64,000 nt of DNA, taken from Linyphia triangularis. Its lineage: Eukaryota > Arthropoda > Arachnida > Araneae > Linyphiidae. Shown here piece by piece: positions 36,150 through 48,723 of this stretch (positions are counted from its first letter, which is position 1; each line of letters opens with the position of its first letter). Under the pieces are notes generated by a model. It had not been told where the DNA came from, ran no database searches, and saw nothing but the letters and a program-made list of their open reading frames with translations. The stretch spans positions 108,349,366 through 108,413,365 of the forward strand of contig OZ021721.1 in assembly GCA_963978545.1 (NCBI GenBank), read 5' to 3'. Both the position numbers and the translations under genes were made by a program.

Positions 36150-36776
36150 AATGCTGTTGCATGCTTATAGAATTTAAAATGTTATCTTGAAACACAAATA
36201 TTACAAAAACTAAAAACAAGTTTAATTTAAAAATTAATAATTTAGTCACTTTTATTTACTGGACAGTATGGGTCCAGAAAAATGGAAGTGATAATTTTTA
36301 TGCACTTACAGCTTAAATTAGTATTAGAGCATTATACCGTTACATGCAGAAAAATCCATTCCAATTTTAAAACGAGTAATTAGTTGTAATGTCTCTTTGT
36401 ATTAATTATTTTCAAAATTGTCGTATATAATTAAATGCCATAGAACGGGATAGCTTTGGGACCGACGGGGTAACTTTGGGAAGTTGCATAATTTGTGACT
36501 TTAGAATTTCCAGCCAACACCAATTCTGTACGAATTGAACTCCATTACTGCTACTACATACTGTGGTGTGTGATGCTACATCGTGACAAACATTTGAAGC
36601 TGTAGTTGTCCAAAGTACGACGGCAGTCCATCTTGGTTTTTACCGTAGTTGTGTGGTTTTTCGATCGTGTAAAAACTTTCATTCCCTTTCGAAAATCTGG
36701 AAACATTTCACTACCTGCAGTTATGTATATTTATAAGTACATTATTTGACATCTAGTTCTAGTGCATTTTATAACT
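36150..36776. other. Non-coding DNA of mixed composition
   Basis: Contains the paired words 'gctttgggaccgac' and 'aactttgggaa' at about 36450-36482. It is separated by the TTAA element from the exon-like segment at 37673 and could have been contiguous with it. No coding frame is supported. Confidence 0.35.
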
Positions 36777-37629
36777 TTAAGGGGAGTTGGTACCCTACAA
36801 ACTTTTTTTTTTATTTAAGCCTTTAAAATTATAAATTTTACATATTTGGAATTGTTAATATGTAAAAATTACATTTTACTAAAAAAAAGTTCACAAAGTG
36901 CTCTAAATTTAAAAATTAAAAAAAAAATCCTCAAATTTCAAATTCTATCTTCTTTTTCATTTTTCAAAATTTTTCCTGATTCCTTTTAAAAAATGTTCAT
37001 AGTAATGTATTCCAACTTTTTAGGCATCGAATGTAGAATAAGTAAAATAGTTTTTGACAAAAACGATAGTTACTGTACTTATGTGTAAAAATCGGGTATT
37101 TTTCAACATTTGAATACATAAAAAAAAGATATTTGACAAAAACGATAGTTACTGTACTTATGTGTAAACATCGGGTATTTTTCAACATTTGAATACATAA
37201 AAAAAAGATATTTGACAAAAACGATAGTTACTGTACTTATGTGTAAACATCGGGTATTTTTCAACATTTGAATACATAAAAAAAAAGTTTTTAATTTCAA
37301 TTGTCCATTTTTGTCAAATACGTATTAAGAATGACACAAACAAAATTTCAAGTCATTTCATTCATATTTTCTAAAGTTTTAGCATTTTGAGTAAGGTGGG
37401 AATTTCAAAAATCCCGAACTGAGAAAAATGCGATCGAAACATCAAAAAAGCTATTGCAGAAATGCTAAATTCTCCATACACATACAGTTTTCTACAATTG
37501 CAGTTATCGGATCAGCTCAAAAACTTGCCAGAATAACGAGATGATTTCAAAGATTATAAACACGCAAAATATGGAAAATTTATAGTTTCATTATTTTTTG
37601 TGGAAACAAGGGGTACCAAGTCCCCTTAA
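36777..37629 (-). mobile_element. TTAA-flanked DNA transposon, GGGGACTTGGTACC family, copy 2
   Basis: The left end is TTAAGGGGAGTTGGTACCC and the right end GGGTACCAAGTCCCCTTAA. It is 853 bp and reversed relative to 17454-18118: the right end carries the Ttttttgtggaaacaagg-type text that opens copy 1. The extra length is largely a 79-bp segment present three times at 37054-37290. No transposase remains. Confidence 0.85.
37054..37290. repeat. 79-bp triplication inside the TTAA element
   Basis: 'ttgacaaaaacgatagttac' starts at 37054, 37133 and 37212. Units are nearly identical, so the expansion is recent. Copy 1 has only a single, diverged equivalent at about 17720-17840. Minus-strand frames through it repeat the same peptide but shift frame between units. 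Confidence 0.92.
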
Positions 37630-37672
37630 CTCTGTTATTTAATTTAATAACTTCAACATTGTAAATTTTCAG

Positions 37673-37770
37673 CTCTTAGTAGGGTAACATTAGGACCTCC
37701 AAGTATATCTACTATACCAGAAAAGCGAAGAATGGATAGCACCAATTATGCCCGAAAAGCAGCAGATGAT
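37673..37770 (+). other. Exon-like segment with consensus splice sites (unproven)
   Basis: An acceptor-like ttttcAG ends at 37672 and a consensus donor GTAAGT starts at 37771. Between them, 98 bases read as two bases plus 32 open codons, including PEKRRMDSTNYARKAADD. The second half is duplicated 465 bp downstream, where the donor has become GTAAAT. I do not recognise the peptide and see no partner exons, so this may be chance or a relic of a transposon gene. Confidence 0.25.
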
Positions 37771-38653
37771 GTAAGTGGTTTTTGCTTTAAGACTCTGAAG
37801 AGAGTGAAACTTTCAGAGATTTCTCTGAACTAGACAGTATGGAATTTTAATCACTCTGAAGTCTTCCATGTATAAATTTGCATTAAATTTTTTGGATTAC
37901 ACAATACTTGTTAAAATCTATTTCTCCATATTGTTATTGTTGAAAAGATATTGTTATTACTGAAAGGAACAAACATATTCAAAATTTTCTATATAAGCAA
38001 TGATATAGCGGGGTATACACTCTAAATTTTATTGAACCGTTACACAGAAATGTCACAGAAAGCAACTTCAACGAATGCCTTCTAAACATGTATTACTTCA
38101 TAAATTTTTAATTGATAAATACTGCAACTATTAAAGAATAAATTTCTTATATTACGTAAAAAATTGGTACAAGTCCACTATTAAGAAAAGCGAAGAATGG
38201 ATAGCACCAAATATGCACGAAACGCAGCAGATGATGTAAATGCTAAGTTTTTGCCTTAAGACTCTGAAGAGAGTGAAACTTTCAGATATTTCTCTGAACT
38301 AGACAGTATGGAATTTTAATCTCTCTGAAGTCTTCCATGCATAAATTTGCATTAAATTTTTGGATTCCACAACACTTGTTAAAATCTATTTCTCCATATT
38401 GTTATTGCTGAAAAGATATTGTTATTACTGAAAGGAACAAACATATTCAAAATTTTCTATATAAGCAATGATATAGCGGGGTATACACTCTAAATTTTAT
38501 TGAACCGTTACACAGAAATGTCACAGAAAGCAACTTCAACGAATGCCTTCTAAACATGTATTACTTCATAAATTTTTAATTGATAAATACTGCAACTATT
38601 AAAGAATAAATTTCTTATATTACGTAAAAAATTGGTACAAGTCCACTATTAAG
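37719..38653. repeat. ~465-bp tandem duplication
   Basis: Unit one (37719-38183) and unit two (38184-38653) are nearly identical over their whole length, with a few substitutions and a ~5-bp insertion near the exon-like 3' end. The breakpoint cuts through the exon-like segment at 'agaaaagcgaagaatgg'. This is a recent duplication. Confidence 0.95.
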
Positions 38654-38709
38654 CATGTATGGGAAAATTTTCATTTTCAGAAATACTCAAATATAATTAT
38701 TTATAATTG

Positions 38710-38740
<31 letters not shown>

Positions 38741-39980
38741 ATATATTAAAATTGTAAAATTAAATTGAACTATCCTTTTTATATTTTAATTGAAAAACGC
38801 GTTATTTCCCTGTGATGCATTGAACGTAATAATTTGATGTGATAATGCAGCTAAGTTTGGATTTTATTTATCGATACACAAAATAACTTTATTGTTTGAG
38901 AAATTTTAGTCTATTGACTTACTTGAAGTATAGGAACAGATCCCTTGTTTGCGATTTTCCTTGAATAATTTACAATAAATTGTCAAAGAAATTTGTTTGA
39001 AGTTTTTCGAAAAGTGTAACCATTTTTAAAGAGCTACTTTGCAACTAAAAGAATTCTTATTGTTAAAAACATTTTAAAGCTTCGTTATTCTAATACAAAT
39101 ACCAATTTGAAGACCAACGACCAGGCTCAAATCCCAACAGAGTTGGTCTAGAAAGAAAAAAAAATACTTAATTTACATAAGTAACATAAAATACTGAATT
39201 TGCAGAAAACCATAATAGAAAATACAGAATTTACAAAATACATTAAAAAATACAAAAATTGCAGATTACATAACAGACAAAGTAAAGATAAATAATTTAC
39301 AAAGTTAATGTAATTATACCACATATAATAATTCAGAATGCAAAAATTATTAAAGTTTGCAGAATCATACAGTAAAAATACAATATAAAATACAAAGTTG
39401 ACACGGTATTTGACAAAGAATCATACTGGAAAAATGCAATATATAATTCAAAGCTTATAGAATCGATAAATTTCACAGAATCCGACTGGAATAATACAAT
39501 GCTTAATCCAAGCTGACAAAAATTATGGTATAAAACCATATGCAAAAATAAATACCCTTTTTATCAATATAGTACACTAAATAATACAAATTAAATGCAT
39601 GCAAATTTTACAGCAAAAAATGTATGCTTAGTCAGTGTAATCCATCCACTGTCCCTTGATGATGCTCCACTGCATATCTATTTGTTTCTTAAAAATCTTT
39701 ACACTCACGGAATTTACAACATCTTCAGGTAAATCACTCCAATCTTTGATTATTCGATTGTAAAAATTTAGTATTTCACCCTTCCTTATAAATTTGAGGA
39801 TCTTTCACTTTTAAATCCTTTATATTAACTTCAAAGTTGTTTGCTTATGACGGAAAAATATTCGGAAGACTAATTAATCCACTTTTCATAATCCAATCCA
39901 GCTGAAATGGCATATATAAGGCATTGAGCACCAGAACGGACAGTCCCACTGTTTGATTTTTGCTGTTTCTATCCCGGTTT
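38654..39980. other. AT-rich non-coding DNA with a poly(A) tract
   Basis: A run of about 27 A lies at 38711-38737. 39150-39600 is rich in 'aaaataca' and 'cagaat' words without clear periodicity. A short stretch at 39800-39880 resembles 27790-27860. Confidence 0.4.
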
Positions 39981-40720
39981 AACTTTCAATTACACAAATT
40001 TTTACATAGGGTAACGAAAGTATTAATTTCGGTCAAAAAAGTTTTTTTATTTTTATTTTGCATTTCTCCATACTGACTTCAAAAAAGTTGTTTAGAATTT
40101 TTTTTTTTTGTCTATGTGTACTTGGTCAGCATAACTGCCAAACGAATTGACCTACAATGTTCAGACTTGTTGTACAGGTTATTGGTGGCCACTAGAACTA
40201 CCATTGTGCATGCTTATAAGATAGCTGCCATTGAAAAATATTTTTTTCGGCAATTGCTAAAAAACGGCTCTAACGATTTTGAACATAATCTCTGTAGTAA
40301 GTATTGCCTTTTAAGGTGTTATACGAATCTCCAGATCCGAAATTCCTGTATAAATGCTAAAAAGGCTTAAAAAGTTGAAAAACGAATATCATCAACACAG
40401 AGTTCTACATGAATGATGAAAATATTAAAACGGTAAATATCACCAATCTACGTGAGTATTATAGTGTAATTGAAAGTTGTGCGATGTTCCACACCTTGAG
40501 TGTCAAAACCATTCATGTCAGAATAGACCAAATGTGGTTTACCTAATGGTCAATTTAGTTTACCATTGCACTTACCACATTTGGTCCTTTCCTGTAGGAA
40601 TGGTTTTGTAAAAACGGACTCTTCACATCAAATTTTAATGTAGTGACCAGTATTATAGTACAATTGAAAGTTGTACAATGTTCCACACCCCTAGTTTTTA
40701 TTCTTTATTACCATATACGT
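39981..40720 (+). repeat. Dispersed repeat family C, copy 1
   Basis: Starts with 'aactttcaattac' and 'catagggtaacgaaagtat', followed by 'tatgtgtacttggtcagcat' and 'aaattgacctacaatgttc' type text, 'gcaattgctaaaaaa', 'aaggtgtta' and 'gttgaaaaacgaatatc'. Copies lie at 47672-49440 (interrupted) and 63125-63365. At about 40430-40700 it carries two copies of a module also found in the 333-bp satellite. Its class is unknown. The 84-codon frame at 40116-40370 is not recognisable. Confidence 0.75.
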
Positions 40721-40956
40721 ATTTCTAATTTAGAATGGCAGTGATAATTGCCTACGTGTTAACTCAAAAAAGGGAGACTGCCGAAGAGGCTCAATATCCA
40801 AACATTTTCTGTGGTAGATGAGCATTTGTCTTCTGGAACATAACAGAAGGAAATATATAAATAATTTAGTCTAGGATTGTCTTTTGCATTCAAAGTAGTA
40901 GTATAAATTATGGTAAGAATTATCGAGTATAATTCTGGAAGGTATAAAGGTAATTA

Positions 40957-42327
40957 AACACATATCAACTCCTGTCTGAAACTATGTGTTAGCTTCAATG
41001 TCTTGTTGGTTGTCGGATAGCTGGTGAAGTTTTTTTGGGGGTTTCTCTCCCTCGAAACAAATATCCGAGGTATTTTCTCAATGATAAACCTCCCTAATGC
41101 ATTTATTTCTTTACCAGATGTTTATTTAACAATGCCCTCTGCATTCTGGCTATCGAGCAGCTCTTGTGCCAGAAAATCTCTATTATTGCAACATTCTATT
41201 TCCAAAAGCATTTAATGTGGCCTATTATGATGGGAACTATGAAATACGTATCATGGACGTATAATGGAATGCTATGCCATTCTTATTAGAACACGCATTA
41301 AACACATATCAACTCCTGTCTGAAACTATGTGTTAGCTTCAATGTCTTGTTGGATGTCGGATAGCTGGTGAAGTTTTTTTGGGGGTTTCTCTCCCTCGAA
41401 ACAAATATCCGAGGTATTTTCTCAATGATAAACCTCCCTAATGCATTTTTTTCTTTACCAGATGTTTATTTAACAATGCCCTCTGCATTCTGGCTATCGA
41501 GTTGCTCTTGTGCCAGAAAATCTCTATTATTCCAACATTCTATTTCCAAAAGCATTTAATGTGGCCTATTATGATGGGAACTATGAAATACGTATCATGG
41601 ACGTAAAATGGAATGCTATGCCATTCTTATTAGAACACGCATTAAACACATATCAACTCCTGTCTGAAACTATGTGTTAGCTTCAATGTCTTGTTGGATG
41701 TCGGATAGTTGGTGAAGTTTTTTGGGGGTTTCTCTCCCTCGAAACAAATATCCGACGTATTTTCTCAATGATAAATCTCCCTAATGCATTTATTTCTTTA
41801 CCAGATGTTTATTTAACAATGCCCTCTGCATTCTGGCAATCGAGTTGCTCTTGTGCCAGAAAATCTCTATTATTCCAACATTCTATTTCCAAAAGCATTT
41901 AATGTGGCCTATTATGATGGGAACTATGAAATACGTATCATGGACGTATAATGGAATGCTATGCCATTCTTATTAGAACACGCATTAAACACATATCAAC
42001 TCCTGTCTGAAACTATGTGTTAGCTTCAATGTCTTGTTGGATGTCGGATAGCTGGTGAAGTTTTTTGGGGGGTTTCTCTCCCTCGAAACAAATATCCGAG
42101 GTATTTTCTCAATGATAAACCTCCCTAATGCATTTATTTCTTTACCAGATGTTGATTTAACAATGCCCTCTGCATTCTGGCTATCGAGTAGCTCTTGTGC
42201 CAGAAAATCTCTATTATTCCAACATTCTATTTCCAAAAGCATTTAAGGTGGCCTATTATGATGGGAACTATGAAATACGTATCATGGACGTATAATGGAA
42301 TGCTATGCCATTCTTATTAGAACACGC
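40957..42327. repeat. 344-bp tandem array, four units
   Basis: 'aacacatatcaactcctg' starts units at 40957, 41301, 41645 and 41988, spacings of 344, 344 and 343 bp. Units are about 97% alike by eye. The + strand has a 63-codon GTG-initiated frame in units 1, 2 and 4. The minus strand has an 85-codon ATG frame (with RDFLAQELLDSQNAEGIV) open only in unit 4; units 1-3 have TAA where unit 4 has TCA. The unit length is not a multiple of three, so no repeat protein is encoded. The minus-strand peptide is more protein-like than the plus one. Confidence 0.95.
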
Positions 42328-43121
42328 ACTCGAGTGATCATCAACCCAAAAATCTGCATTTCTGAAATAGACATGAATTGCCTTCAATTTCAATTAAAAG
42401 CACAAGAATATTGTTGAATTTTATCCGGAAAACTAAATTTCTTAACGGAGCTTGGAGCCATCGAACTTCTTATTATTTTTGGTAATTTTTTTCTAAGGTA
42501 TTTACTATTCACAACTATTGTTTTAAAAAAGTAAACTAAAAGTCTACTATTTAAAAGAAGATTATATTTTATGTGATTGAACTATGTTTCAAAAGACTGA
42601 AAATATTTTTTTTTTTAATCGTGAATGTTCTTGTAGATCTTTTTAATACGATTTTTTTTTCTATCACATCATTGGATACGAATTTTTTTCTTCTATCGTA
42701 AATATCTTGGAGATCTTTCAATATGAATTCAGTGAATTAAATTTCTGCATCCATTAAAATGTAATTCCTAGTACTCTCATAGTTAATTATTTACTGACGA
42801 TGCGTCTATTTAAGACTGTGATTTTAATGAAATTTTAACGTTTAACTTACTTTAAATGGAGATTTTAGAACGATTATTTTTCAGAATTACATTATTGTAA
42901 ATTAATTAACACGACTTATATCCTTAAACAGTTAGGCTTTGCCATTTTTAACTGTTAGAAATACGTTTAATCCTTACATATTTAATAAATTTGTGATTTT
43001 TTGTCCCTATGTCTTATAAGTTTCATGCACTTGATTAAAAATAAGTTTAAATGTGTTTTAGCTTAAGAATTTGTCAAGATATGATAGTGTCTTTACTAAC
43101 AACTTCACATCATGGTATAAT
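42328..43121. other. AT-rich non-coding DNA
   Basis: Nothing beyond short T runs is visible. Confidence 0.45.
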
Positions 43122-43134
43122 ACGTAGAACGTGG

Positions 43135-43318
43135 GCCGACGAAACGGTATAGTGGTTAGCGTGCTAGCCTCTGGACCGGGAGGTTGCGGGTTCGAGTCCC
43201 GTGATAGGCATGGGTGTTTGTAAATGTATGTTGGCTTGTCTAATGACGAATGTTTCGGCGCATTATAGCCCTCGTGTTGCTGACGGCGCCAGATAATCTG
43301 AAAACAACCAATTAACCA
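43135..43318 (+). mobile_element. tRNA-derived SINE, full length, 13-bp TSD
   Basis: A 184-bp sense copy with GCCGACGAAACGG head, A-box-like TAGTGGTTAGCGTG, B-box GGGTTCGAGTCCC, GGCGCCAGATAATCTGAA and a tail with CCAATTAACC. Direct repeats acgtagaacgtgg lie at 43122-43134 and 43319-43331. Confidence 0.95.
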
Positions 43319-43734
43319 ACGTAGAACGTGGACGGAATATTTTTATGACCAAAATAAAGAATGAAACCAAGGTAGCACAGCAGTAATGGCCAATTTTGGA
43401 AACAGGGATCATGAAAGATTCGCCAGTTTTGGTCGAAACTTGACCATCGTACCAAAATACATGATTTTTTTTTAAATGTAAACATGTCCCAAACATAACA
43501 AACATATTTTTTTGCCCTCCATCCTTTCTTATAAATAAAATATCTCAATTTTAAAACTGTGTATCAACATTTCAAACCTTCCAGTATAGTTTATCTAGCA
43601 TTGCGCGATATTGGTGAATATCGATAACAAGGGCCGGTTTACAACGTTCTACATCGGGATTGGGAAGTGTCAAGCGATAAGGGACAACGTTGTTGCTCTA
43701 CTAGGGGAGAACTTCAGCAAAACAAAATAATTTC

Positions 43735-44876
43735 TAATTGGGAGATTCTGAAATTAAAGGGGTGTCGACCAAACGGTATAGTGGTTAGCGTGCTAGCTTC
43801 TAGACCACGAGGTTGCGGGTTTGAGTCCCGTATTAGGCATGGGTGTTTGTAAATGTATGTTGGCTTGTCTAATGACGAATGTTTCGGCGCATTATAGCCC
43901 TCGTGTTGCTGACGGCGCCAGATAATCTGAAAACAACCAACCAACCAACCAACTGAAATTAAAGGGAATTTGTGGAGGTAAAAAAACACAAAAATAAAAA
44001 ATAGATAACAAAATTGAAACTCTACTCTTAGAATTTTATTAACAAAACTAATACATTTACCACTTCAAAAAAAGGTCAAGGGGAAAAAAATCTTTTCTAA
44101 AAAAAAACCCAACAGTTTTCTAATTTTGCTTGTAACCTCCGTAGTCATGGAAATTATAAATAAGTAGATTGTCATGCTTAAAACCTAAGCTAATAGCCTT
44201 AGGATACACTGGCTTTGCTTTTAGAGAAAAAATTGGCTATATGATAAAAGTTAACAGCAAAAGTAAGCTTTACACTTTAAGGAATAACATCACTGAACAT
44301 GGAGGTTACAAGAACAAAAAGAATTCACCAGATTTTTGAGGATTGGACCGCTTTTTCACAAGCAATATAAAACTATGCACATCCAACACCACCACCAGTC
44401 AAAATGGTTGACATGAGCTTCACTTCAGCTCTGGTAAAGAAGACTGTACCGCTATCTAGTAGAATTTTAATCAAGTTAAAGATATTCCATGGAGGTTACC
44501 TTAGTACCCCAAGGACAACTGATGTACTTAAAATAAAATGGTAAAATGAATTAAAACCTCTATTTCTTTGTGATTAGTTAATTGTTTATATAATAAATAA
44601 ATGTTTAACTCAGATTTTTACACAAATATATTATTAATCATACTTATTTCTTCAGTTAACATTAAAAAAAAAACCAGGGGTGATGACATACCATAGAGGC
44701 TACATTTATAATACTTTGGATTTAAAAAAAAAAAATATGTGAAATAAAGACTAAAACTATTAAATGCAAACTTTTTTTTCTACTTCATACCAATTTCCTC
44801 AGATAAAGAAATAAATACTAAGCCAGTCAAAGCACGGGGATTGAAATTTCCCCTTAATTTCAGAATCGCCCAATTA
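43735..44876. mobile_element. Possible TIR element interrupted by a SINE
   Basis: With the SINE at 43762-43952 and one duplication removed, the left side reads TAATTGGG-GATTCTGAAATTAA-GGGAA. The right side (44843-44876) reads the reverse complement, with AATTTCCCCTTAATTTCAG and CGCCCAATTA. The arms are about 33 bp with few mismatches. Inside, 'catggaggttac' occurs several times in both orientations (44155, 44299, 44489). The class is unknown and no outer duplication was found. Confidence 0.45.
43762..43952 (+). mobile_element. tRNA-derived SINE, full length, 14-bp TSD
   Basis: A 191-bp sense copy with a long CCAACCAACCAACCAA tail. Perfect direct repeats ctgaaattaaaggg lie at 43748-43761 and 43953-43966. 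It lies 443 bp downstream of the previous copy in the same orientation. Frames on both strands across it are incidental. Confidence 0.95.
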
Positions 44877-45324
44877 CAAAATATGTGTTGAGAATGTTGA
44901 TACAGATTGAGAATTGATAAATTTATTTCTAACAGTTTATATAATAAAAGAAAATTACGAATCTCTCTATTTTATCTTAAATAAAAACAAAAATTTGCAC
45001 ATTGAAGACATACAATTCATTACTTTAATGAACTATGTACATTGCTAGAATTACATGAAATTCAACACGATTCTCCAACCGGATTTTCTTTCAAGTTCAA
45101 AAAGAAGAGTGATTCTATTGTAACTATATATGATCTTTGCACTTTGGCTCTAAATTGAGATATCGGATCAGTACTTGAATTTTTCTCGTCAATTTTGTCG
45201 TCAAATTTATTAATTTTGCAAAATTTTTGTTTATATAAAATAAACATATCAACAGGATTTTTATATTTAGATGTTATCAATCTTAACAATAGAAAATTTC
45301 AGTTATTGAATGTCACCAATTTTT
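44877..45324. other. AT-rich non-coding DNA
   Basis: No element boundary or supported frame was found before the 214-bp array. Confidence 0.45.
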
Positions 45325-46180
45325 TTTTTTTCATTCTATCTAGACCTGGTGCAGCGATATAGAAATGAGTGTAGAAGAGAAATTTTAGAGACATAGACTA
45401 CCACAATCTAACTTGTTTAAAGTTAAGATGGATTGTCAGCCTCTCCTACAGTCCGCAGTTCCATAGACCCCTTCCTCCCCAGGTCAGATTTAACACTAGA
45501 CGGTGGCGCCGCTATGGCCCAACGTGGAATTAAATTATTTTTTTTCATTCTATCTAGACCTGGTGCAGCGATATAGAAATGAGTGTAGAAGAGAAATTTT
45601 AGAGACATAGACTGCCACAATCTAACTTGTTTAAAGTTAAGATGGATTGTCAGCCTCTCCTACAGTCCGCACTTCCATAGACCCTTTCCCCCCCAGGTCA
45701 GATTTAACACTAGACGGTGGCGCCGCTATGGCCCAACGTGGAATTAAATTATTTTTTTTCATTCTATCTAGACCTGGTGCAGCGATATAGAAATGAGTGT
45801 AGAAGAGAAATTTTAGAGACATAGACTGCCACAATCTAACTTGTTTAAAGTTAAGATGGATTGTCAGCCTCTCCTACAGTCCGCACTTCCATAGACCCCA
45901 TCCCCCCCCAGGTCAGATTTAACACTAGACGGTGGCGCCGCTATGGCCCAACGTGGAATTAAATTATTTTTTTTCATTCTATCTAGACCTGGTGCAGCGA
46001 TATAGAAATGAGTGTAGAAGAGAAATTTTAGAGACATAGACTGCCACAATCTAACTTGTTTAAAGTTAAGATGGATTGTCAGCCTCTCCTACAGTCCGCA
46101 CTTCCATAGACCCTTTCCCCCCCCAGGTCAGATTTAACACTAGACGGTGGGGCCGCTATGGCCCAACGTGGAATTAAAAT
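45325..46180. repeat. 214-bp tandem array, four units
   Basis: 'tagacctggtgcagcgatat' occurs at 45341, 45555, 45769 and 45984 (spacings 214, 214, 215). Units differ at few sites, mainly in a C run near 'agaccc.ttcc..cccagg'. Each unit has a GC-rich part ('ggtggcgccgctatggccca') and a T run. A 61-65-codon minus-strand frame recurs in units but changes frame from one to the next, arguing against a repeat protein. Confidence 0.96.
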
Positions 46181-47242
46181 GATTTTTCTGCGATGCTTTT
46201 CTATAACAACCAGAGCAAACATTTCGATAGGAGGGTTTCCCGATAGCGTTTATTTAATAGCTTAAATTTATATTTATCTTTATTTTATAAAAACGCACAA
46301 AATTAGCAATTCTTCAAGACAATTAAATTTAATAAATATTAAAATTTACTATTATTCTCTAATATTAAACGGGTTTGAAATAGAATAGTTAAATTTTAAA
46401 AATCACTTTTTCATCCAAATTTTTATTTTGTTATTATTTTTTATTTTTGTTAAACAAATTAAACATTTAAAATAAATTATTATATATTTATGACAGTATC
46501 AATTACTTCAATCAAGCTTATTTCAATATTTATTTCACAAATTTGTTTTTTAAACAATTCGTCAATTTTTTGAAAGTTTGTCTTCGTGTATTAAATTTTT
46601 TTATAGTTAATTAAAAATTTTAAAATGCTATTATGTAAAGCCTTAAGATAGTTTTTTTTTTCTTTTGGAATTTAAATGCTAAGTTAAATTAAACTGCTTT
46701 TTATGAGTTAAGTGTAAAATTACAATTGTATCGGAAATTTTTGCATCATTATCTTATTTTAAGTGACTGAATTTAATTTTGAAAAAAAAAATAAAAATAC
46801 ACGAGTTTATGAGCATGCAATGTTAAAGTTCCTTAATTTTTCAAATACATATTCATTCAGATGCATAAGATCTTATTCTCACTAAAACGTTGTTGAAAGA
46901 ACAGTCATGTAAAGTTTTAAGAAATTGTTTTGATTTTACTATGAAGTTAGACTAAACTGTGTTTTATCAGTTATAAATAAAACTAAAATTTTTTAGATGT
47001 ATTTCATTTTTTTAAGATATCAAGCTTTACTATGAAATGTAAATTTTAAATATCTTTGAAGATATTGTTATTAACACGCGCGTTTTTAAGATAAGTTAGA
47101 TAAATTTAATTACTTGATGCGGTGGACTCCTACTATTTCAAAATATCTTTAACAATTTTAACAAAGATAGTATGAGGAGAACTGGCCTCCTTGATTTGCT
47201 GTATCCTTTTCCACTTTAGTACACTCAAACTAGCAAAGTTTA
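46181..47242. other. Very AT-rich non-coding DNA
   Basis: No gene or repeat boundary was seen. Confidence 0.45.
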
Positions 47243-47761
47243 ACAACAACCATAGGCGTAACTAGGATTGATGAAGGGGGGGGGGGGGTAATCCCGAGTA
47301 ATATGATTTCGCTACATTTGTGAAAAAGACAAGGGTAGGAGAAAAAAAAAGAAAGTTTTTTCTTATTGAAAAAAAGCTCATATTATTTAAGAAGTACAAT
47401 TTTCCAAATCTCCAGCATACGGTAAATTTCAGACTTCTTTTCTACAAGAAAAAAAAGCTGGAAAATGTTCTTAAAAACATCGAAATTGAAAGAGTTTGAT
47501 GTAATTGTACAATACATGAAAACAATATTTTCGAAGAAACTTTTTCAGGCTTAACAAACAAGATACGACCAAAGGAGAACCCCTCGAAATATTTCAAGCA
47601 TATACTGCCAAAAATAAACATTAAAGAAACTTACATAAACTATGATTAAAATACATTTTTTACTTTCAATTACCAATATGTTAGCATAGGATAATGAGAG
47701 TATTGTTTTCGATCTCTCTCACTCTCTTTTTTTTTTTGCATTTCTCCACGCTTTGGATAAT

Positions 47762-48723
47762 AAATTTCAAAATTCAAAAAAGTGGCCTAGAAAAAATTTC
47801 TATGTGTGTATACGTGGTCAGCATAACTCTCGGACAAATTGACCTACGATGTTCAAATCTAGTGTACAGGTCAGTGGTGGTCATGGGACTGTCAATATTG
47901 CGCATGTGCAAAACATGAATAAATCATGTTTTTCAGCAATTGCTACAAAAAAAATAGCTGAAATGATTTTGATCAAAATCTCTATGGTAATGCTTCTTAA
48001 GGTGTTCTTAAGGGGGTCCGGTACCGAAAATAAAAAAAACTTTATTTATGTACATTTTTTGGTCAAAAATTTATTTTATGTATGAGATACTATTTATATA
48101 TCTTTGAGAATTTTTTTTTTGAAATATTGTGTTTAGTTATTTAAAAAAAATTTAAAAACCAAGAAAAATCCATAATAATTGATGTTTGCGTATTTTGATA
48201 TAAGTCAAGAAAAAATATATATATTTCATCCTTAATCCTTGGAACATCCTTACTTCAAATAAATTTCAAAATTCAAAAAAGTGGCCTAGAAAAAATTTCT
48301 ATGTGTGTATACGTGGTCAGCATAACTCTCGGACAAATTGACCTACGATGTTCAAATCTAGTGTACAGGTCAGTGGTGGTCATGGGACTGTCAATATTGC
48401 GCATGTGCAAAACATGAATAAATCATGTTTTTCAGCAATTGCTACAAAAAAAATGGCTGAAATGATTTTGATCAAAATCTCTATGGTAATGCTTCTTAAG
48501 GTGTTCTTAAGGGGGTCCGGTACCGAAAATAAAAAAAACTTTATTTATGTACATTTTTTTGTCAAAAATTTATTTTATGTATGAGATACTATTTATATAT
48601 CTTTGAGAAAATGTTTTTTGAAATATTGTGTTTAGTTATTTAAAAAGAATTTAAAAACCAAGAAAAATCCATAATAATTGATGTTTGCGTATTTTGATAT
48701 AAGTCAAGAAAAAATATATGTAT
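47762..48723. repeat. ~463-bp duplication at 499-bp offset
   Basis: 47762-48224 is repeated at 48261-48723 with only a handful of differences (for example aaatagctg against aaatggctg). The block includes family C sequence and the first ~217 bp of the TTAA element, so it formed after that element inserted. A 36-bp unrelated filler (48225-48260) separates the units. Confidence 0.95.

Noticed and set aside
45423..46049. Repeated 61-65-codon minus-strand frames looking like a tandem gene family
   Set aside because: The 214-bp unit is not a multiple of three, so the frame shifts between units. No domain is recognisable and the stop is shared by unit structure, not selection.
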